NCBI RefSeq assembly: GCF_000299335.2
Contig: NZ_CP004387.1
Coordinates: forward strand, 3,984,994 to 4,048,993
Direction of reading: 5' to 3'
Length of the DNA stretch: 64,000 bases
Source of the DNA: Isoalcanivorax pacificus W11-5
GTDB taxonomy: Bacteria > Pseudomonadota > Gammaproteobacteria > Pseudomonadales > Alcanivoracaceae
The stretch's first letter is position 1; each line of letters starts with the position of its first letter. The notes below the pieces were generated by a model. That model was given only the letters and a program-made list of their open reading frames with translations. It searched no databases and had not been told where the DNA came from. This document shows, piece by piece, positions 8,387-18,568 of the stretch. The position numbers and the translations under genes are program-made.

Positions 8387-11300
8387 GATGTGCCTGCGGT
8401 ATCCCGCGTCTGCGCCAGCAGTTCATTGATGGTGGCCAGCAGTTCGTTTTCCTGGAACGGCTTGCCCATGTAGGCGTTGACGCCGATATCGAAGGCGCGG
8501 TCGCGGTGTTTTTCGCCCGTGCGCGAGGTGATCATGATGATCGGCACGTCCTGCAGGCGCGCATCGTGGCGCACGTGCATGGCCACCTCGAAACCGTCCA
8601 TGCGCGGCATCTCGATGTCCAGCAGCATCAGGTCCGGCCGGTGCTCTTCAAGCGTGGCGATGGCGTCCATGCCGTCCTTCGCGGTGATGACTTCGAAGCC
8701 GTTACGCTCCAGCAGGCGCGTGGTCACTTTGCGCACCGTCACCGAGTCATCGGTGACCATCACCACCGGCACGCGGGCGGCGCGCTCGCGCTCGGCCTGC
8801 TGGCGACGCTCGTACTGCTCCAGCTGCACGGCACGGCGTTCTTCCACGGCCTGGTGCTGACGCTGCATGTGCGCCGCACGGATCAGCGAGTGAATATCCA
8901 GAATGATCACCACCGAACCATCACCAAGAATGGTGGCGCCGCTGATGCCGGCCACGGTGGCCAGCTGCGGGCCAACGGATTTCACCACCACTTCGCGCGA
9001 GCCGACCAGGCCATCCACCAGCACCGCCACGGTATGTTCGGACGAGCGGATCAGCAGCACCGGCAGCGGCATGATCTGGTTTTCCAGGTGCGGTTTGATC
9101 ACGCCGTGGACGAAGTTGCCCAGGTACTCGAAATCGTATTGCTGGCCGGCGTAGGTAAACGGTGTGGTGTCCGCATCGAAGTAGGCCTCCAGTTCGTACG
9201 GACTGATACGCACGATCCCTTCGATCTGGTTCAGCGGAATGGCGTAATTGTCTTCACCGACACGCACCATCAGCGCGCGGTTCATGGCCAGGGTGAACGG
9301 CAGCCGGATCACGAAACGCGTGCCCTGGCCCTTGCGTGAGTCGATGGTGACCGAGCCACCCATCTGCTTGATCTCGGAGGCGACCACATCCATGCCCACG
9401 CCACGGCCGGAGATCTGCGTGACTTTCGCCGCCGTGGAGAAGCCGGCGTTGAAGATGAACTGCTGCACTTCCTGATCACTGAGTTGCGCGGCGTCGTCGA
9501 TCAGGCCGCGCTCGATGGCCTTGCGGCGCACGGCGTCGGTATCGATACCCTTGCCATCATCCGACAGCACCAGCACCACTTCGCCACCCTCACGGCCCAG
9601 CTCCAGCGTGACGCGACCCGTGTCGTCCTTGCCCGACGCGCTGCGCGCGGCGGGGTCTTCGATACCGTGGTCCACGGCGTTACGCAGCATGTGCTCCAGC
9701 GGCGCCACGACCCGCTCCAGCAGGGTACGATCCAGTTCGCCTTCCGGGTTGATCACATCGAACTCAACGCGCTTGCCGATTTCGCCGGACACCTGCCGCA
9801 CGACGCGGCGCAATCGCGGCACCAGCCGGGCAAAGGGCACCATGCGCGTGCGCATGAGTTTTTCCTGCAGCTCGGTGTTGATGCGCGCCTGTTGCAGCAG
9901 CAGCGTTTCCGTGTCCTTGGTGCGGTCCAGCAGGGTGGATTTCAGGTCGAGCAAGTCAGACGCGGATTCCGACAACTGCTTGGTGATCTGGTGCAGTTCG
10001 GAATACTGGTCCATTTCCAGCGGGTCGAAATCCTCGGCGTACTGGCCGGTCTCCACCCCCTGCTTGTAATTGGACATGATCTGCGCTTCGGTTTCCGCAT
10101 CCAGGCGACGCAGTTGCTCGTAGAGACGTTCTACCGTGTTGCCCATCTCTTCCACGTGCGCGGAAAACTCGGAAATACCCTGTTCCACCCGGCCACGGTT
10201 GATACTGGTTTCACCGGCGAGGTTCACCAGCGTTTCCAGCAGCTCGGACGCCACCCGCACCATTTCCTGCGGTTGCTGCTGGCGCTTGAGACGTTCTTCG
10301 CGGCGCAGGCGCGCGTCCATCACCGGGGCCGGTTCGGCCATGGCGGTGCCAGGCGCTTCCGTCACCACCGGTTCCGGCAGGGCTGAACGGATCGGCGGTT
10401 TCGGCACGGCGGCGCGAATCGCCTCCATCAAGGTGGTAATGCGTTCCTGCCAGCGGTGCAGCGAGGCAAACCATGCCTCACCCGGCAACTGGTGACGCGG
10501 AATATTTTCCAGCAAGTGCTGCTCAAACTCGTGACTGGCATCGCCCAGCGCTTTCAGGCCCGCCAGCCGTGCACCGCCTTTCAGGGTATGCAGCGCGCGC
10601 TTGATCTCGTCCGGGTGGGTGCTGCTGCCCGGTGTCTCGCGCCAGGCGCCGATATGTTCGTCAATCAGTTCGCACAGCTCGCCGGATTCCTCGATAAAGA
10701 TCTGCAGGATTTCCACATCGGCGTCGGCGGCGATCAGGTCTTCGGTAGCGACAGGCTGGCCGTCGATTTCCACGGGTGCCGGTGCTGCCGGCGTAGCCGG
10801 TACACGCGGCACCGCGTCGCCCTGTTGCGGCAGGCTGAAGCCGGCCGGGTCGGCAATATAGTCGTGAATGGCCGCGATCAACTCCGGTGCTGGCGTGCCA
10901 GCGCGGCCGGCGCGCACCGCCTCGACCATATCGGCCAGCCGGTCGTGGCAGCGATGCAGCAGTTCGAACAGCACCGGCTCGGCTTTCAGGCTGCCCTGTG
11001 CCAGCCCTTCGTAGAGATTTTCCAGCTCATGGCCCAGGTCACCCAGTTCGGCGATTTCTGCCATGCGCGCGCCACCCTTGAGGGTGTGCAGGTCACGCTG
11101 CAGGGACTGTACTTCGATCAGGTTGTCCGGCGCCGCCATCCAGGCGTCCAGGCGCGCGGCGACGGATTCGAGAATTTCGTCGGCTTCTTCCAGGAAAATT
11201 TCCACCAGCTCGCTGTCGCGCTGTACCAGCGGCGCAGCTTCCTCAGTGGCGGGTTCGGCGGACAATGCGGCGGCATGTTCGAGCGTGGCCGGTGCGGCAG

Positions 11301-14300
11301 CGGGTGGTGCCGGCGATATCGCCTCGTCCGGCATGGCGGCATCGCCGGTGGCCATGTAACGGCGAATGGCCTCGATCAGGTCCGGTGCCGTCCACAGTGT
11401 GTCGCTACGGCCCAGCGCGTCGACCATGTCACTCAGGCGGTCGTGGCACCGGTGCAGCAACGCGAACAACGCAGGGCTGGCTTGCAGGCGTTCCTGTGTG
11501 GCGCCTTCGTAGAGGTTTTCCAGCTCGTGGGCCAGTTCGCCGATGGCGCCGATACCCGCCATGCCGGCACCGCCTTTCAGCGTGTGCAGCTCGCGTTGCA
11601 GCACCGTCACGGCGGTGAGGTCACCGCCCTGCTCCCAGGCGTCCAGGCTTTCGGACACCGATTCCAGAATTTCGCCGGCCTCTTCCAGAAACAGGGCCAC
11701 CAGCTCCGGGTCCGCGTCCCGGCCACCGTCGTCTGCAAGCGGCGCGGTGTCGGCGTCTGTGACATCGGGTGCGGCGGGCACCGGCCAGTCAGCCACCGTG
11801 TCAGCCACCGGACGGCCGTCATCGGGCGGCTCGGGTTTGTCTTCCAGCAGATCGCGCAGCGCCTGTACCAGTTCCGGTGTCGGGCGCACGGTCTGGCCGG
11901 CAGCCAGGAAGTCCATCATTGTCATCAGCGCTTCGTGCGCCTGCTGGGCCAGCTCGACAAAATGATCATCGCAGTGCAGGCGCTGTTCGATGATGGCGGT
12001 GTAGCCATCGGCCAGTACGTTGGCAAGCGCACTGATTTCCAGCAGGCCGGCGGTCTCGGCGCTGCCGCCGAGCAACGTCAGTTCGTCGCGCAGCGGTATC
12101 AGCGTGGCCGGGTTCTGATCACCCGCCACCCATTGTTCCAGCAGGTGATCGGCATCGACGATCAGATCCATGCCCTCGGACAGGAACACGGACAGGATGT
12201 GCTGGTCACCCCGGTCGGCGACATGGCTGAGCGCCTCGTGTGCCATGGCGATACGTGCCAGCAAGGGCTCGGTGCCCGCCAGTGGCGGCATCATCGGGTG
12301 CGGCGCCTGGAAACCGCCGCTGATCACCGCGACCACGTCTTCCAGCAGGGCAATCACATCGCGATTGGCCAACGCGTTGTTGTTGATCATGTCCTTGACG
12401 AATTTTTCCGCCGGCTCGGCAACGCGGGCCACGGCTTCGATCTCCGCCATGCGGGCGCTGCCCTTGAGGGTATGCAGGGCGCGATGCACGCTGTCGTCGA
12501 GCGGGTGTTCGGAAATGTCGTCGTCGAGCTGGTGCAGCCAGTCACGGATCAGTGCCAGGTTGGACTCGCCTTCGTTGCGGAAAATATCCAGCAACACCGG
12601 GTCGGTGGCGTCTGTCGCGGCGCCGCTGTCGAACGCGCTGGCCTCGAAGCTGATTTCCTCGACGTCATCGACGTCCAGATGCCAGGAGGTGTCTTCATCG
12701 GCGCCCGCGTCCGGCTCGGGCACGTCAAACGCGATGTCCTCGATATCCGGCTCGCTCTCCAACGGCGCCGGCGCCGCGTGTTCTTCCGGCAACGTCAGCG
12801 TCAGTTCTTCCACCGCGTCATCATCGTCACTGGCCGCCACGCTGCTTTCCGCGACCGGCTGGGCACCACCCACGGACGGGACCACGCTCAGGCTGTCGCC
12901 GCGCGCCAGGGCATCGGCGGCATCACGCAGTGGTGTCACGTCGTAGGGGTCGTCCTGGCCATTGGCGAAGGCGTTGACCAGTTCCGGGATCAGGCCGTGC
13001 ACAGTGCGCACCAGCTCGATCAGTGTCGGCGTGGCGACAATGCTGTTGTCGATCACGCGGTTCATCATGTTCTCGATCGACCAGGCCAGCTCACCGACCG
13101 TACCGGCGCCGACCATGCGGCCGGAACCTTTCAGGGTGTGGAAAGCGCGGCGGAATTCCACCAGTGCTTCCTGGTCGTGCTGGTTCATCGCCCAGCGCGG
13201 GAAATAGGTGTTCAGTGCATCCAGCACTTCGCCAGCTTCTTCAACGAAGATTTCGATGATCTCGTCGTCGATCAGGTTGTCATCGTCACGGGCACCGGCT
13301 GCGGGTGCCGTGGTCAGCGGTGGCAGTTCTTCGTCATCTTCGCTGACTTCAAAACCTTCACCGCCCAGTGCATCCAGCGCCTCGATGGTGTCGCTGTGGG
13401 CGTCGTCATCGAGTGCAAATTCCAGCTCCGGTGCCGGCGCATCAGCGACGCGCGGCGCTGTCCCGGTGGCGTCGGCGGGCACGGCATCGACCGTGATGTC
13501 TTCTACCTCGACTTCATCATCAGGTTCACCGAACTCGGCATCCTCCAGCGCAAACCCGAGCGCCGCCACACTGTCGCGGGCCAGTTCGAGGATGTCGTCA
13601 CTGGTGTCCGGGTCATCGCTGAGGCGCTCAAGGTAGTACTCGACACTGGTGATCGCATCCGCCAGCGTGTCCATGCTGCGCCAGTCCGGCTGCACGGCAT
13701 CGTCGCCAATCAGGCGCTGGCTGATGTAGGCCACGCACTGGCGCAACACCAGCGCCGGACGGTTGAGCTGGATCACCTGCAGCCCGCCGCGCACGGCATC
13801 CAGGCGCGCCGGCACTTTGGCCAGATGGCTCTGGTCCCATTGGGAGGCGATGAATTCGACGATACCGTCCTTGGCTTCTTCCAGCCCGGCGCGGCATTCG
13901 CGTATCACGGCTTCGCGCGCCTTGCCGACGTGATCCGGCACCTGATTGATCTGCCCGGTACGCGCACGGCGTTCGCCGGACACACCGGCCAGCGTGGCTT
14001 CCACATACAGCAGCGCGCCGGCCACTTCCATCAGTGTTTCGGCCTCAACCGGCGCCTCGCCTGCCGCCATCGCCTCGATGACCTGAAGCTGTTCTTCCAG
14101 CAGCCGGCGTGGCTGGCCCAGGCCCAGTACGGCGACGGTATCGGCCACCTGCTTCAGTGTCACACCCTGTTCGCGCAGCGCCGCCGGGGCAGCACTGTTC
14201 TGCTGGGCGAACACTTCCAGCGCGCTTTTCACTTTGGTCAGTTCTTCCGACAGCGCCTGCACTACGGAGCCCATCGCCGCCTGGTCCGGGCCGCTCATGC

Positions 14301-15225
14301 GCGCCCGTTCTTCGTTGACCAGTTCTTCAGAGGGCAATGCTTCGTCCAGACGGAAGCGCTCGCGCACCTGCCGGATGCGCGGCGTGTCGGCGCTGCTCTT
14401 GGCCACGTAATAAAGCAGGTTTTTCAACAGATCGCGCGGTGGTGGCTCGGCCAGTAACGCGGCGCCGTCAGCAGCCACATCGCGCAGTACGCGATCCAGA
14501 TGCCCGAGCACTTGTTTCACCGAGGTGCCGATATCCAGTGCGCCAGCGGTGAGCGCTTCTACCAGGGCGCCAGCGGCCTGCCACAATGGCAAGCGCGCGG
14601 CCTGGCCGCTGATCTGTTCCAGCCGGTTGAACACTTTTGCCATGTAGGCCAGGTTTTGCGGCATGTCCTGCCCACGCAGCACACCCAGCAGCGCCACCTG
14701 GTACATCTGGCGAATCTTGCGTGCAAGCTGCGGAAAATTCGGATCACTGGCCGCCGGTGCGATGGCGCCGGTGCCGGCGCTGCCGCCTTCGAGATCGGGC
14801 TTGAACAGGGAGGTTTCGGAGAGCAGCGTGTCGCCACGCGCGGCGCGCAGGTCATTCAGCAGCGGCAGCAATACCAGTGGCAGGTCACGCCGACTGGACT
14901 GGATGCGCTCCAGATACGGCGGCAGTTGCAGGATCGCGCGCATGAGCGTTTCCTGCGCATCGCGCACCTGTGTCGCGCCGACGCGGTTCTCCAGCAGCGC
15001 CTGCGCCAGTTTCTCCATTTCTTCGGCGAGCAGTGCCGCGCCGTAGAACTCGACCATCTGCAGGGTGCCGTACACCTGGTGCAGATAGGTCTGGCAGAAA
15101 CGCATGCGCGAAGAGTCCTCCGGGTTTTCCACGAAGGCTTCCAGGGCCTGCTGGGCCTGGTTCAGGGTCTCCTGGATTTCTCCCTTGACCCAGTCCAGTG
15201 CCAGATAGTCGTGCCGCTCCGCCAT
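8383..15225 (-). CDS. chpA: ChpA, giant hybrid CheA kinase with multiple HPt domains
   Basis: 2280 residues, slightly shorter than the P. aeruginosa protein. It phosphorylates PilG and PilH and so controls pilus extension and retraction and surface sensing. The N-terminal ~550 residues are helical and FimL-like, without a canonical phospho-His motif. Five canonical HTLKG HPt motifs follow, with His at 696, 918, 1214, 1380 and 1546, plus one degenerate copy near 1049 (LTLLGG, His replaced by Leu). Next come the CheA dimerisation helices (~1600-1750), the ATPase N-box around 1845 (HMLRNAVDHG), the G-boxes DDGKGID and GRGVGMD, a CheW-like domain, and a C-terminal receiver with acidic pair near 2157 and phospho-acceptor Asp2203 (LLDIEMP). 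Linkers between HPt domains are long and acidic. The gene overlaps chpB by 4 bases and starts 45 bases after pilK. Confidence 0.96.
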   Translation of the reverse strand: MAERHDYLALDWVKGEIQETLNQAQQALEAFVENPEDSSRMRFCQTYLHQVYGTLQMVEFYGAALLAEEMEKLAQALLENRVGATQVRDAQETLMRAILQLPPYLERIQSSRRDLPLVLLPLLNDLRAARGDTLLSETSLFKPDLEGGSAGTGAIAPAASDPNFPQLARKIRQMYQVALLGVLRGQDMPQNLAYMAKVFNRLEQISGQAARLPLWQAAGALVEALTAGALDIGTSVKQVLGHLDRVLRDVAADGAALLAEPPPRDLLKNLLYYVAKSSADTPRIRQVRERFRLDEALPSEELVNEERARMSGPDQAAMGSVVQALSEELTKVKSALEVFAQQNSAAPAALREQGVTLKQVADTVAVLGLGQPRRLLEEQLQVIEAMAAGEAPVEAETLMEVAGALLYVEATLAGVSGERRARTGQINQVPDHVGKAREAVIRECRAGLEEAKDGIVEFIASQWDQSHLAKVPARLDAVRGGLQVIQLNRPALVLRQCVAYISQRLIGDDAVQPDWRSMDTLADAITSVEYYLERLSDDPDTSDDILELARDSVAALGFALEDAEFGEPDDEVEVEDITVDAVPADATGTAPRVADAPAPELEFALDDDAHSDTIEALDALGGEGFEVSEDDEELPPLTTAPAAGARDDDNLIDDEIIEIFVEEAGEVLDALNTYFPRWAMNQHDQEALVEFRRAFHTLKGSGRMVGAGTVGELAWSIENMMNRVIDNSIVATPTLIELVRTVHGLIPELVNAFANGQDDPYDVTPLRDAADALARGDSLSVVPSVGGAQPVAESSVAASDDDDAVEELTLTLPEEHAAPAPLESEPDIEDIAFDVPEPDAGADEDTSWHLDVDDVEEISFEASAFDSGAATDATDPVLLDIFRNEGESNLALIRDWLHQLDDDISEHPLDDSVHRALHTLKGSARMAEIEAVARVAEPAEKFVKDMINNNALANRDVIALLEDVVAVISGGFQAPHPMMPPLAGTEPLLARIAMAHEALSHVADRGDQHILSVFLSEGMDLIVDADHLLEQWVAGDQNPATLIPLRDELTLLGGSAETAGLLEISALANVLADGYTAIIEQRLHCDDHFVELAQQAHEALMTMMDFLAAGQTVRPTPELVQALRDLLEDKPEPPDDGRPVADTVADWPVPAAPDVTDADTAPLADDGGRDADPELVALFLEEAGEILESVSESLDAWEQGGDLTAVTVLQRELHTLKGGAGMAGIGAIGELAHELENLYEGATQERLQASPALFALLHRCHDRLSDMVDALGRSDTLWTAPDLIEAIRRYMATGDAAMPDEAISPAPPAAAPATLEHAAALSAEPATEEAAPLVQRDSELVEIFLEEADEILESVAARLDAWMAAPDNLIEVQSLQRDLHTLKGGARMAEIAELGDLGHELENLYEGLAQGSLKAEPVLFELLHRCHDRLADMVEAVRAGRAGTPAPELIAAIHDYIADPAGFSLPQQGDAVPRVPATPAAPAPVEIDGQPVATEDLIAADADVEILQIFIEESGELCELIDEHIGAWRETPGSSTHPDEIKRALHTLKGGARLAGLKALGDASHEFEQHLLENIPRHQLPGEAWFASLHRWQERITTLMEAIRAAVPKPPIRSALPEPVVTEAPGTAMAEPAPVMDARLRREERLKRQQQPQEMVRVASELLETLVNLAGETSINRGRVEQGISEFSAHVEEMGNTVERLYEQLRRLDAETEAQIMSNYKQGVETGQYAEDFDPLEMDQYSELHQITKQLSESASDLLDLKSTLLDRTKDTETLLLQQARINTELQEKLMRTRMVPFARLVPRLRRVVRQVSGEIGKRVEFDVINPEGELDRTLLERVVAPLEHMLRNAVDHGIEDPAARSASGKDDTGRVTLELGREGGEVVLVLSDDGKGIDTDAVRRKAIERGLIDDAAQLSDQEVQQFIFNAGFSTAAKVTQISGRGVGMDVVASEIKQMGGSVTIDSRKGQGTRFVIRLPFTLAMNRALMVRVGEDNYAIPLNQIEGIVRISPYELEAYFDADTTPFTYAGQQYDFEYLGNFVHGVIKPHLENQIMPLPVLLIRSSEHTVAVLVDGLVGSREVVVKSVGPQLATVAGISGATILGDGSVVIILDIHSLIRAAHMQRQHQAVEERRAVQLEQYERRQQAERERAARVPVVMVTDDSVTVRKVTTRLLERNGFEVITAKDGMDAIATLEEHRPDLMLLDIEMPRMDGFEVAMHVRHDARLQDVPIIMITSRTGEKHRDRAFDIGVNAYMGKPFQENELLATINELLAQTRDTAGTS

Positions 15226-15270
15226 GAACGCTCCTGCGAAAATTCTGCGTTTTCTGCCGTGTGTTGTGCG

Positions 15271-16152
15271 TTATTTGCAGCGCCGGAAAGCCAGCGCGTC
15301 GGCAAAATGTACCCGTTCCAGATCCGGGTGGTGCCAGTCCGTGATCTCGCCTGCCCCCAACACCAGAATGCCGCCCGGCGCCAGGCGTTCCGCCAGCCGC
15401 GTGACGATCTGCCGTTTCCGCCAGCGACGGAAATAGATCAACATGTTCTGGCAAAAGATGATGTCCATGTCGCGGATCGGCGCCTGCTGCAGGTCCAGCA
15501 CATTCAGCCGGGCAAAGCAGATGCGATCACGCAGGGTGGAGACCACCTGGTATTCACGTTCGTTGAGCTTTTCGAAATAGCGCTCGCGCAGTTGCGGATC
15601 GATACGCTCGACCTTGCGTGCGCTGTATACGCCTTTGCGCGCCTTGCCCAGTGTCGGCAGGCTGATGTCGGTGGCGGTAATGCCGTAGTAATCGGATGAC
15701 TTGCGCGCCTGGAACTGCTCACTGATCAGCATCGCCAGCGAGTAGGGTTCTTCGCCGGTGGAACAGCCGACGCTCCATACATCCAGCGACGACTTCGGCG
15801 GACGCTCATCGATAAAGCGCTGCACGAATTCTTCCACCAGCGCAAACGAGCCCGGATGGCGAAAGAAACTGGTCTCCTGCACAGTGAGGCGATCCACCAG
15901 CACCGACCATTCCATCGCCTTGGCCTGGGTGGAACCGGCCACCAGTTGCTCGTAATAGCGCTCGTAATCTTCCAGGCCCAGCTCGCGCATGCGCACGGAC
16001 AGGCTGCTCTCCAGAAACACCTTGCGTTCCGGGCTCAGTGTCATGCCGGTGCGTTCTTCAAGCAGCGCTTGCCAGAGCTCGAAATGTTCCGAACTCATGC
16101 TGGGCGTTGTACGAATCGACCAACTGTCTGTCACTGCATAGCTCGGTATCAT
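15271..16152 (-). CDS. pilK: PilK, CheR-type receptor methyltransferase
   Basis: 293 residues with an N-terminal CheR helical domain and a C-terminal SAM-binding domain (WSVGCSTGEEPYSLA at 126-140). It methylates PilJ glutamates. The ATG at 16152 is kept because GGAGACGGGGCC directly precedes it; the internal ATG at 16098 has no ribosome site. The length matches Pseudomonas PilK. It sits between pilJ and chpA, but a terminator-like hairpin at 16174-16197 separates it from pilJ. Confidence 0.93.
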   Translation of the reverse strand: MIPSYAVTDSWSIRTTPSMSSEHFELWQALLEERTGMTLSPERKVFLESSLSVRMRELGLEDYERYYEQLVAGSTQAKAMEWSVLVDRLTVQETSFFRHPGSFALVEEFVQRFIDERPPKSSLDVWSVGCSTGEEPYSLAMLISEQFQARKSSDYYGITATDISLPTLGKARKGVYSARKVERIDPQLRERYFEKLNEREYQVVSTLRDRICFARLNVLDLQQAPIRDMDIIFCQNMLIYFRRWRKRQIVTRLAERLAPGGILVLGAGEITDWHHPDLERVHFADALAFRRCK

Positions 16153-16173
16153 GGCCCCGTCTCCGGAACCGGC

Positions 16174-16197
16174 AAAACGGCCCGCTGTTGCGGGCCG
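16174..16197 (-). terminator. Terminator-like hairpin between pilJ and pilK
   Basis: Read on the minus strand, just after the pilJ stop, there is a perfect 8-bp GC stem, CGGCCCGC with loop AACA and GCGGGCCG, followed by TTTTG. The T-run is short, so it may act as a partial terminator that lowers pilK-chpA-chpB expression relative to pilGHIJ. Confidence 0.6.
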
Positions 16198-16206
16198 CTA
16201 CCGGTA

Positions 16207-18231
16207 TCAGCCGTGTTCGGGCAGGCGGAAACCTGCCACTGAGTTACGCATCGCCTGCGCCATTTCCGCCAGGTTACCAATCGAGCGCGCGGTCGCGGTG
16301 GTACCGGCCGAGGTCTGCGAGGTAATTTCCTGAATAACGTTCATGGTGTTGGAGATGTGGCCGGCGGACGCTGCCTGCTGGCGCGCCGCGTTGGAAATGT
16401 TCTGGATCAGGTCGGCAAGGTTTTTCGATACCGACTCGATTTCTTCCAGTGCCACACCCGCATCCTGCGCCAGGCGCGCCCCTTTCACCACCTCGGCGGT
16501 GGTGTGCTCCATCGAGATCACCGCCTCGTTGGTATCGGTCTGAATGGTTTTTACCAGCGTTTCAATCTGCTTGGTGGCGGCGGCGGAACGTTCCGCGAGG
16601 CGCTGTACCTCGTCCGCTACCACCGCGAAGCCCCGGCCAGCCTCACCGGCCATGGACGCCTGGATCGCCGCGTTCAACGCCAGGATGTTGGTCTGGTCGG
16701 CGATGTCGTTGATCAGCGATACGATGTCGCCAATCTCCTGGGAGGATTCACCCAGCCGCTTGATCCGCTTCGAGGTTTCCTGAATCTGCTCGCGAATGGT
16801 GTCCATGCCGTGGATGGTCGCCTGTACCACTTCGGCGCCCTTGTTGGCGATGGCTACCGCCCGTTCCGCCACCGCGGCAGACTCGGCGGCGTTGGCGGAT
16901 ACCTGGTCAATGGAGACCGCCATTTCGTTCACCGCCGCTGAAGCGCCGGCGATTTCCTGCGCCTGATGCTCGGACGCCTCGGCCAGGTGCATCGCGGTGG
17001 ACTGTGTTTCCTGGGCTGCAGAGGCCACCTGCACGGCGGTCTGGTTAATGGTCTGTACCAGCGAGCGGAGCTGGTCGATGGAGTAGTTGATGGAATCCGC
17101 GATGGCGCCGGTGAAGTCTTCGGTTACCGTCGCCTGTACCGTCAGGTCACCGTCAGCGAGGTCGCCCAGTTCGTCGAGCAGACGCAGAATCGCGGCCTGG
17201 TTACGCTGGTTCTCCGCTTCCAGTTCTTCACGCTGGCTGCGGCCCTCTCTGGCGCGCAGGAACAGCAGGATACCGACCATCACCAGGGCGGCGAGTGAAA
17301 AGCCCAGGCCCATCGGCACGGACGGGAACACGCCGGCGGTGGAATCCTCGAACTCGTCGTTGAGCGCGGTGGCTTCGGACAGCAGGTCCTGGGTGCGCAG
17401 GAAGATGGAATCCGCCGCCGCACGCACCTGGAACAGCTCCGGTGCCGTTTCCAGAATCTCGTCCACGGACTGGTTGACGAACTCGTCGAACAGGTCGGCA
17501 ATTTCGGCCAGATAGTCCAGCGCATCCGGATCAGTCACCTGCTCGATGCCGAGCGAGGTGTCGCCCTCGATCATGCCGTTGAGCACCCGGGCGAACATCG
17601 CCGCGTCACGGCCGAAGGCGTCCGCGGCCACCACCGAACCGTCACCGCCTTCCAGCACCCGGGCAATGGAGCGCACGATCCGCTCCGCCAGCCAGGATTG
17701 CCGCTGGGCGTAAGCCACCTGGTCGCTGCCGGAGCCGTTGCTGATCAGGATCTCCACCACGCCTTCGTATTCAGCCTGCAGGGCGGGGATGGTCTGGGCC
17801 AGGGTGTCGGCCACGTCATGCAGGTCGAGCACGGTGTCTTCGCCGTTGAGAATCTGCGACGCATTGCGGCTTACATCACGCCAGGTGCGGTCGAGTTTCT
17901 CGATCAGGGCCGGGTCGGCGCTGTCGACATCCTTCACCTGGTCCCAGGCGTTCTGGAAGTCATCACGGGCCGCCGACAGCAGCGCGAATGCCTCGGCGTT
18001 ACCGGCGGCGGCTTCCAGCGCACTTTTCGCGATCTGCTGTGACACCACACGCATCTCGGAAGCGGTGGTCACATATGCCTTCGACTGGCCGGCCTGGACC
18101 GCCAGCAGTACGAAGGTGAAGATCGCCGCCACCACTGCTGCTGCCGCGCCGAATGACAGAAACAGGCTCAGCGGGCTGGCACCGGCGCCACCGCGCAGCT
18201 TGGCAATCAGTTCTCCCGAATTGAACTTCAT
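16207..18231 (-). CDS. pilJ: PilJ, type IV pilus methyl-accepting chemoreceptor
   Basis: 674 residues. The first membrane segment lies near residues 23-47 and the second near 307-332, enclosing a helical periplasmic PilJ-type sensor domain. A HAMP-like region and a long cytoplasmic coiled coil follow. The signalling tip is the conserved hairpin around [20 protein letters not shown] and [14 protein letters not shown]. It senses surface contact or pilus state and drives ChpA through PilI/ChpC. The start has a GGGAG ribosome site. An inverted-repeat element separates it from pilI, leaving a 334-base gap, so expression from the pilG promoter may be weakened here. Confidence 0.95.
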   Translation of the reverse strand: MKFNSGELIAKLRGGAGASPLSLFLSFGAAAAVVAAIFTFVLLAVQAGQSKAYVTTASEMRVVSQQIAKSALEAAAGNAEAFALLSAARDDFQNAWDQVKDVDSADPALIEKLDRTWRDVSRNASQILNGEDTVLDLHDVADTLAQTIPALQAEYEGVVEILISNGSGSDQVAYAQRQSWLAERIVRSIARVLEGGDGSVVAADAFGRDAAMFARVLNGMIEGDTSLGIEQVTDPDALDYLAEIADLFDEFVNQSVDEILETAPELFQVRAAADSIFLRTQDLLSEATALNDEFEDSTAGVFPSVPMGLGFSLAALVMVGILLFLRAREGRSQREELEAENQRNQAAILRLLDELGDLADGDLTVQATVTEDFTGAIADSINYSIDQLRSLVQTINQTAVQVASAAQETQSTAMHLAEASEHQAQEIAGASAAVNEMAVSIDQVSANAAESAAVAERAVAIANKGAEVVQATIHGMDTIREQIQETSKRIKRLGESSQEIGDIVSLINDIADQTNILALNAAIQASMAGEAGRGFAVVADEVQRLAERSAAATKQIETLVKTIQTDTNEAVISMEHTTAEVVKGARLAQDAGVALEEIESVSKNLADLIQNISNAARQQAASAGHISNTMNVIQEITSQTSAGTTATARSIGNLAEMAQAMRNSVAGFRLPEHG

Positions 18232-18412
18232 ATCTTTGGCTCCCGGCCTGGCTTTTCGCTCGTTGTCTTGTGTTGCGCTACGGCGCTGGCGCGCCTTGCA
18301 AACCGCGTACCTGCCTGATCGGAAAACATCCGGTCCCCACCGGAAACGCGACCGCCCGGCTCATCAGCCGGGCGCGGCAGTCCACGTATTTCCCCCCGAT
18401 GCCGCTTCCTTT

Positions 18413-18568
18413 AGCAGGGTGTTGAAAAAGCCTCTTCGAGGCTTTCCCAAGCCACCTTTGCGGCACAGGTCCGCAAAAGTGGGCACGAAAATCAATCGCT
18501 TAACGCGCCTGATTTTGCTGACGGCGTGATTAAGCCGTCAGTGCAGGCTGTTTTTCAACAGCCTGCTA
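18413..18568 (+). mobile_element. 153-bp MITE-like element with TA duplication at pilI end
   Basis: The core 18414-18566 is bounded by inverted ends: left GCAGGGTGTTGAAAAA, right (reverse complement) GCAGGCTGTTGAAAAA, one mismatch in 16. A TA dinucleotide flanks both sides (18412-18413 and 18567-18568), as expected for IS630/Tc1-type insertions. Inside are three hairpins: AAAGCCTC/GAGGCTTT at 18427-18445, TTTGCGG/CCGCAAA at 18457-18477 and CTGACGGC/GCCGTCAG at 18518-18541. There is no coding frame. The element fills the pilI-pilJ gap; the remaining 18232-18412 holds only the pilJ ribosome site. Orientation is arbitrary. The pilI stop codon TAG is formed across the junction. Confidence 0.75.

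Noticed and set aside
10456..14457. 1333-codon plus-strand open frame
   Set aside because: It lies wholly antisense to chpA, whose kinase and HPt motifs are certain. Such long frames arise from GC-rich codon use; there is no ribosome site and no domain.
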